Assembly: GCA_910890315.1 (NCBI GenBank)
Contig: CAJVGD010000002.1
Location: 2,232,001-2,296,000, forward strand
Direction of reading: 5' to 3'
DNA length: 64,000 nucleotides
Source: Serendipita indica DSM 11827
Lineage: Eukaryota > Basidiomycota > Agaricomycetes > Sebacinales > Serendipitaceae
This document shows, in pieces, positions 59,601-64,000 of this stretch. The notes under the pieces were generated by a model. The model was not told where the DNA came from. It saw nothing but the letters and a program-made list of their open reading frames with translations, and did not search any database. The stretch's first letter is position 1; every line of letters starts with the position of its first letter. Both the position numbers and the translations under genes were made by a program.

Positions 59601-60492
59601 GGTTCCAAGTAACGAAGATGATGAGGATCTGGATGATGACGATGATTGGGTTGATCCTACTAAGCCCTCTCCGCCTGTCCCACCAAAGGATGTACTCGCA
59701 AATTCTGGAAGTACTCCAGCAGGTACGCTGGGTGTAGAACGAAAGGGGGACCAAGAAGATGATGCATCATTGACACCAACACCTGCCTCGCCCTCACTCA
59801 ATGTTTTAAGTGGTCACCAAAAGTCGCGATCGAGTAGTCGAGATCTACCGGTGATCCCAACGACATTGGTGTCCGTTTCACGCGAGTCGACGACATCAAG
59901 TCGACCGTCTTCGTCATCGAGAAGACTCTCGCAAGTGGCAATCTCAGAGGCACCAGTGCCCTTCCCGACACGATCACCTGATCATCGCAAGCACTCGTCT
60001 GCATCATCACGCTCTGCAACATCGTCATCGATACCTACCTCTCCGGCTTCGTCTCAACCAACCTCGTCCTCACACGGGCATTCAAGCTCGTACACGTACC
60101 ATCGAGCGCATCACTCGCATGAGAGGGATGCAACAGGATACCCATTCCCGGGAAGTACGACGGACGATAGTGGAACGGCGAGTAGTGATAGTGCACCGTC
60201 GTCAGATGCATTGGGAGGGGACGAGAAGCATGGCCATGGGCGAGGTTCGTTGGTGCCGAAGCGGGAAAGACGGACGACAGTCGGACGAACGGCGCCTATG
60301 AGTGGATCGTCTGTTGGGACGCCGAGTCCGCCTCCTACATTGCACTATTCTTCGTCGTCTTCTGCATATCATCACCAGCAGAGTTCGTCTGGGACAAATG
60401 GAAGCGCCAAGGCTGCGAAGCATGGAGGTCGGACATCGAGCGGAGGAGTGCGCGCGGCGGTATGGAAGGACGAGGATGGAGATGATTTTTAA
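56628..60492 (+). CDS. ATG4: Autophagy cysteine protease Atg4, very long form
   Basis: Atg4 cuts Atg8 after its C-terminal Gly and later delipidates it. Exons 56628-58310, 58359-59174 and 59218-60492 close to 1,257 residues, against about 400-500 in yeast and animals. Peptidase C54 core in pieces: IWVLGVEHPGYEPPP; WLTYRNTFPPI; the catalytic Cys near residue 389 in GWTSDAGWGCMLRTGQSLLA; ILVGIRLGIDGVNPIYYESV; GGRPSSSYYFVGAQGDSLFY; catalytic Asp and His in LDPHHTRPA near 593; ELRTFHCERVRKMPLSALDP and SMLLGFLCRNEEEWKDL. Low-complexity inserts lie before and inside the core. After residue 833 a strongly acidic, then Ser-rich tail of over 400 residues follows (AIFSVQDEPPSWPDEDGDID). The first ATG is 56628; the frame upstream has no Met. 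Confidence 0.88.
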
Positions 60493-60508
60493 TGGCAAGT
60501 GTCTTGTC

Positions 60509-60541
<33 letters not shown>
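60509..60541. repeat. TTGCTG hexanucleotide microsatellite
   Basis: Five and a half tandem TTGCTG units, 17 bp after the ATG4 stop codon, so in its probable 3' UTR. Likely length-polymorphic between strains. Confidence 0.85.
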
Positions 60542-61055
60542 TAGTTGTATGCTGATGAAACACTCCAGGTCTATGGCTGGAACAAGGACTGTAATGGGCC
60601 GTCTTGTAGTCTTTTTTTGTCTTGTTTGTATATGATGAATTGCAGATCCGTAGAGTGGCCAAGAGGATATGCCAAGCGTAACATTGGCAAAATCCATGTG
60701 CATCCTTGAACCACGACCATGTTCGCGACTTCTATGCTGGAGAAAGTGCTTCTCTCGTGTCGGAAATTCGAAAAGAAAGCGGCACGCGAGGACCAACCGG
60801 GATACGCGTGTCTATCTGTGCTCCACCGTCTGCCGTGAATTTTGTGACAATTTAGCCGACATACACGCATCGTCATGCAGCCTCGTCAGCCGATGCAGAT
60901 CAATTATTGACGCAACATATTCGTAAATAACTGCCTCGTTTTTTACGCGATTTTTGGGGGCCCGAATGAATACCTGCCCTAGTGGATTCGACGCCCCCCG
61001 CGCTTCAGCACAAAGCAACGTTACACCTTGACCCCGCTCTCGACTCACTCCTACC
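60542..61055. other. ATG4 to unknown-gene intergenic region
   Basis: About 510 bp after the microsatellite; short open frames on both strands without features. The last part presumably holds the promoter of the gene at 61056. Confidence 0.4.
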
Positions 61056-62963
61056 ATGGGCTTTGCCAGCTCGTTCTCCAGCTCTAGCAAGGCGAATCCT
61101 GCTGTATGTCGTCCGTTCCGAGTCGTTGACAAGCTCTCAAACACCGTCCAGCCACAACCAAAGATTACCATCGTCTCCAGAGTCCGCGCCCAGCCCGCGG
61201 ATGATGTCGCCAACGCACTCAGACCAACTGACCCTCAAACGATTGCAACCTTCAACCTGTATTCGAATCCAACGCGCGACGTTGTCCTCCAGGGTTTGTC
61301 TCGTCTTTTTCATTCGAGCAGCCAACTGAGATGTTCTCTAGGTGCTCCTCCAGCCATAGGATGCCTGTTTCCGACACGCCGTGGCTCCTCTGCTAGCTCC
61401 TCTCGCCGCCCATCGCTTCTCGGCACCTCTCCCGTAAGCAGTGCGAGCTTATCGTCCTTCATGGACTCTGGTCTCCCATCTACAGAGGCTACATATCCCT
61501 TTCTTGCTCTTCTCGAGGTGCTGAGAGCCGACAAGCGATTCGACGGGCTCGACGACCTCGACGTGATTGCAGACGCGGGTGCACTCGCCCAGATTGTCCA
61601 TTTCCAGCGTAGTGCCCACAAATCTCGCTGTGGCGGGCCGGCATCGGGTCTCTCCAATAGTGCCTGTTCAGCTTCCGACCGCACTTCGCCCTTGCTGTCC
61701 CCGCACTCTCCACTTCCAATTTCGTCGTCGCCGCAATCGAGCACGTTCCTCGGTCATTTGCATCCCAGCAGCATCACATCTGCTGCCGCCGGATCTGACC
61801 ATGACCACCGGTCCAAATATTCTGCATCGAGCCTGTCTGTACACTCTTTCTCCGCCCTATCTGCATCCGCATCGACCTCGTTCTCAAGGTCAAAATCACG
61901 GCTCGGCGGTGTGTTCAAAAAGGACAAGAAGCCCAGGGCATACTCATCCTCGTCCTCCTCGGCTTTTTCCTCTTCCAGCCGACAATTACCAGTCTCAGGC
62001 CAGATCGATGAGTCTGGAGACGAGTGTAGTCAATTGAGATTGCACGCTCTTCTCCATAGCAATCGACGCACGCTCGTGCTGCTCTCGGACCTGTACGCAC
62101 TTTCACCCGACTCGGATTCCTCTTCAGATGCAGAGGATTATGCTTCGACCGAAAGGCGACTTAAGGATGCTCTGCGTGACCTGACGCATTCGCCTGTCCA
62201 TGGCTCGAACGATCACCGACGTGCGATTCGGTACAGTGCAGGGGGGATGCAATATCTCGTCCTGTTCAGTGCACACGCCTCGACAGCGACATATGATTCT
62301 CGCTCGCCGTTTGTGCCCGTGAGCGCGGCCCCGCGTGAATTTGTCAACTCGAAGATTGATTATCATTCAATCCCGCGTGGCTTCGCTCTCCCGCTCGAAC
62401 ACGATTTGCTCGTGCACTGTGCATTTGCGGACAACTCTCACCCCACTTTACGATCGTCTTCGTCATACAATGACAGCGACTCGTCTTCTCAATCACAGTG
62501 CTCCAGCGTGGGTGGGAAAGCAAGACTTGATTCATATCATCACAATTGGAGGAAGAATACAAGAGCACGTGATGAAATGGCGTTTATGCGCGTGGACAAG
62601 TTGATGACCATTTCGCACCCTACGTCTTCCAAGAGCGGAAGTAGCAGGTCGCTCCGACCTGCGGCCCGGGGTCGGCATCATACGGGCGTTGTGCAGATCG
62701 ATGCAGAAGAGGCAGAGGAGGATACCAAACGCGCGGCGGCTCTCGTCGCGCCATTTGTGCGCATGATTCGTCAGGAACTCCTCGCCTCGACCACTACACC
62801 GGCTTCCAGACGAAAGAGGAACGCCAATGGAGAGACCCAGCGAGATATGGGCATGGTCCTCATCCAACAAGTCGATCCTTCTGAAGTCATCCTCGTCAAG
62901 GACGTCGACCCGCTCCTCACGCTTCGGGACGAGCTAGAGCGGTTTGGCTCGAGACCGTATTGA
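61056..62963 (+). CDS. Ser-rich protein of unknown function
   Basis: I do not recognise the family. One open frame from MGFASSFSSSSKANPA to the stop at 62963. A 54-nt in-frame segment near 61294-61342 has GT..AG ends and lacks coding look, so it is probably an intron; removing it joins RDVVLQG to APPAIGCLF. Visible features: a helical block YPFLALLEVLRADKRFDGLD DL with ADAGALAQIVHFQRS, a long Ser-rich stretch, a middle part with LRLHALLHSNRRTLVLLSDL and YSAGGMQYLVLFSAHAST, and a C-terminal block ending SEVILVKDVDPLLTLRDELE. No signal peptide or membrane span. The start fits: MGFASS could be an N-myristoylation context (Gly2, Ser6), which is a guess. Confidence 0.6.
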   Translation: MGFASSFSSSSKANPAVCRPFRVVDKLSNTVQPQPKITIVSRVRAQPADDVANALRPTDPQTIATFNLYSNPTRDVVLQGLSRLFHSSSQLRCSLGAPPAIGCLFPTRRGSSASSSRRPSLLGTSPVSSASLSSFMDSGLPSTEATYPFLALLEVLRADKRFDGLDDLDVIADAGALAQIVHFQRSAHKSRCGGPASGLSNSACSASDRTSPLLSPHSPLPISSSPQSSTFLGHLHPSSITSAAAGSDHDHRSKYSASSLSVHSFSALSASASTSFSRSKSRLGGVFKKDKKPRAYSSSSSSAFSSSSRQLPVSGQIDESGDECSQLRLHALLHSNRRTLVLLSDLYALSPDSDSSSDAEDYASTERRLKDALRDLTHSPVHGSNDHRRAIRYSAGGMQYLVLFSAHASTATYDSRSPFVPVSAAPREFVNSKIDYHSIPRGFALPLEHDLLVHCAFADNSHPTLRSSSSYNDSDSSSQSQCSSVGGKARLDSYHHNWRKNTRARDEMAFMRVDKLMTISHPTSSKSGSSRSLRPAARGRHHTGVVQIDAEEAEEDTKRAAALVAPFVRMIRQELLASTTTPASRRKRNANGETQRDMGMVLIQQVDPSEVILVKDVDPLLTLRDELERFGSRPY

Positions 62964-63516
62964 TTTCCACCTCGAAGATCAACCAATATATACACTAGTA
63001 CTACACAGCGCATACACCATTGTCTATGAGACAGTCCCACTGGAACCGATCTCTCAGCAACACAAACATGAGATGATCTGGTGGTGCTAATACGCCGACA
63101 TTAAATGGTCTGGTTCACCAACCTCTTGACTTGCTTGGTACGGGGGAAAAGAGAAGAGACATGGGCTCGTCTGACCGAACGGCGCACTCGACAATTCGCC
63201 GAACGATCTGCCTTGCACCTCCTCTTTCCTTAACTGTATCCTCACCGTCTTTCGAGCGCTTCTCTCCGTTCGTGTTCGATTCCGTTACACATCATCTTAT
63301 GCATTCATATTTCCTATCGCCTTATGCATCCGTATCCCCATTTGTCTCCTGTGTCTCAAAATCCGGCTTATCCCACACATCCCGAACTCTTTCGTCTCAC
63401 CCGTTGTGTTCGCAGCCTGAATCTTAGATGGACTAGATGGTACTCTTCATAACTGTAGAGATTGAACACTGTGCAATATACAATCACTTTGTCCGTTCAC
63501 ATTCACAGAAAGACCA
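62964..63516. other. Interval between converging genes near right edge
   Basis: About 550 bp between the stop at 62963 and the stop at 63517 on the other strand. The plus-strand open frame at 63131-63427 is Ser/Pro/His-rich by composition only. Nothing else seen. Confidence 0.4.
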
Positions 63517-64000
63517 TTATTTTGTAAACTTGCCGAGCAGCTTTGACCCAGCTGGAAAATGTCAGCGAAAAGAAACTAGAAGTAAAGGTGCAGGTGCTTG
63601 TAGAATAAAGATGTGAACTGTACCCACTTTGTGCGGCTGTCATGACGCCCTTTTCGATCTGAATCCGTGTACTCTCTCCGGCGTACTTATCAACAACACC
63701 TGAAGCTTGTTTCATGAATCCACCAAGGAACGTGTCTGTGTTCATTATTGTCAGCTCATCGTCGCCAGAGGCTGGGAGGGGACCGTGATGAAAGAAATGA
63801 CAGAACCGGATGTGTCCCAGACCAAGGCAGAAATCTATTATACTCACTCGGCGGGGCAACGAATCCACCTGACTGACCTGGTGCACCAGGAGGTCTAGGT
63901 GGAAGATTAGGCGGCACACTTGGACTTGAGTACGCGTTTGAAGTACTAGGTCCACCCCCTGGAGAGGGATAAGGGGATGTCCAAGTTTGTCCACCAGCTC
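63517..64000 (-). CDS. C-terminal end of an unknown Pro/Gly-rich protein
   Basis: Partial gene; its 5' part lies beyond the window. Minus-strand exons: a Pro/Gly/Ser-rich piece at the edge (SPYPSPGGGPSTSNAYSSPS, VPPNLPPRPPGAPGQSGGF); then, after an intron near 63733-63850, TFLGGFMKQASGVVDKYAGE and STRIQIEKGVMTAAQS; then, after a second short intron, AGSKLLGKFTK and the stop at 63517-63519. The helical end with a Lys-rich tip looks like a short conserved C-terminal domain after a disordered region. I cannot name the family. Confidence 0.55.

Noticed and set aside
59218-60492. Separate gene starting at the ATG at 59218 downstream of ATG4
   Set aside because: The ATG follows directly an inferred AG acceptor, the frame closes with the ATG4 exon, and there is no intergenic space for a promoter or terminator. 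Still noted as the main alternative.

Overview
The window is a gene-dense fungal chromosome segment. The evidence is split genes with many 45-55 bp GT..AG introns, about 29 genes in 64 kb, and a protein set with SREBP/Sre1, Cyc8/Ssn6, a Bni4-like PP1 scaffold, Atg4, an AA9 monooxygenase and NLR-like patatin/NB-ARC/TPR proteins. The gene content and intron density suggest a filamentous basidiomycete (Agaricomycetes). A Rhizoctonia/Ceratobasidiaceae-like host is my inference, not a demonstrated identity. I see no CRISPR array, convincing tRNA or rRNA gene, or recognisable transposon.

Layout, left to right. 1-6.4 kb: ARP5 (3' end cut by the window), COG4 and SRE1. COG4 and SRE1 are head to head with start codons that touch or nearly touch. 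6.4-11.5 kb: a doubtful small gene, then the first patatin/NB-ARC/TPR gene (minus strand). 12-18.4 kb: a seven-helix GPCR-like receptor and an auxin-efflux-carrier-family transporter. 18.8-29.6 kb: a secreted AA9 monooxygenase, CYC8, octanoyltransferase LIP2 and an RBR ubiquitin ligase. 30.3-35.9 kb: compact housekeeping genes (ISA1, eIF4E, TIM10, RPS29, OST5, YOP1). 36.2-40.3 kb: the second patatin/NB-ARC/TPR gene, on the plus strand. 40.4-64 kb: cytosolic methionyl-tRNA synthetase, leukotriene-A4-hydrolase-type aminopeptidase, MTH1-like Nudix hydrolase, BNI4, SPC25, a Dbf2/Sid2-type kinase, a RING-H2 ligase, a very long ATG4, an unknown Ser-rich protein and the 3' end of an unknown Pro-rich protein.

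The most unusual structure is the pair of patatin/NB-ARC/TPR genes. They form an inverted duplication of about 4 kb per arm, separated by about 25 kb of ordinary genes and transcribed away from each other. The five resolved downstream exons have exactly the same lengths in both copies. Both copies have lost the patatin oxyanion glycines, the nucleophile Ser and the catalytic Asp. The effector and NB-ARC halves are over 90% identical, including a 137-nt perfect tract, whereas the TPR half is only about three quarters identical. This fits a duplicated NLR receptor pair with a non-catalytic patatin-fold effector domain, partial homogenisation by gene conversion and a diverging sensor end.

The other genes are mostly single-copy core functions. 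They often sit head to head with very short shared upstream regions: COG4/SRE1, LTA4H/Nudix, SPC25/DBF2, eIF4E/TIM10 and OST5/YOP1. Exon boundaries were inferred by hand from frame continuity, GT..AG signals and remembered family conservation. Entries whose exons I could close to a whole number of codons list them.
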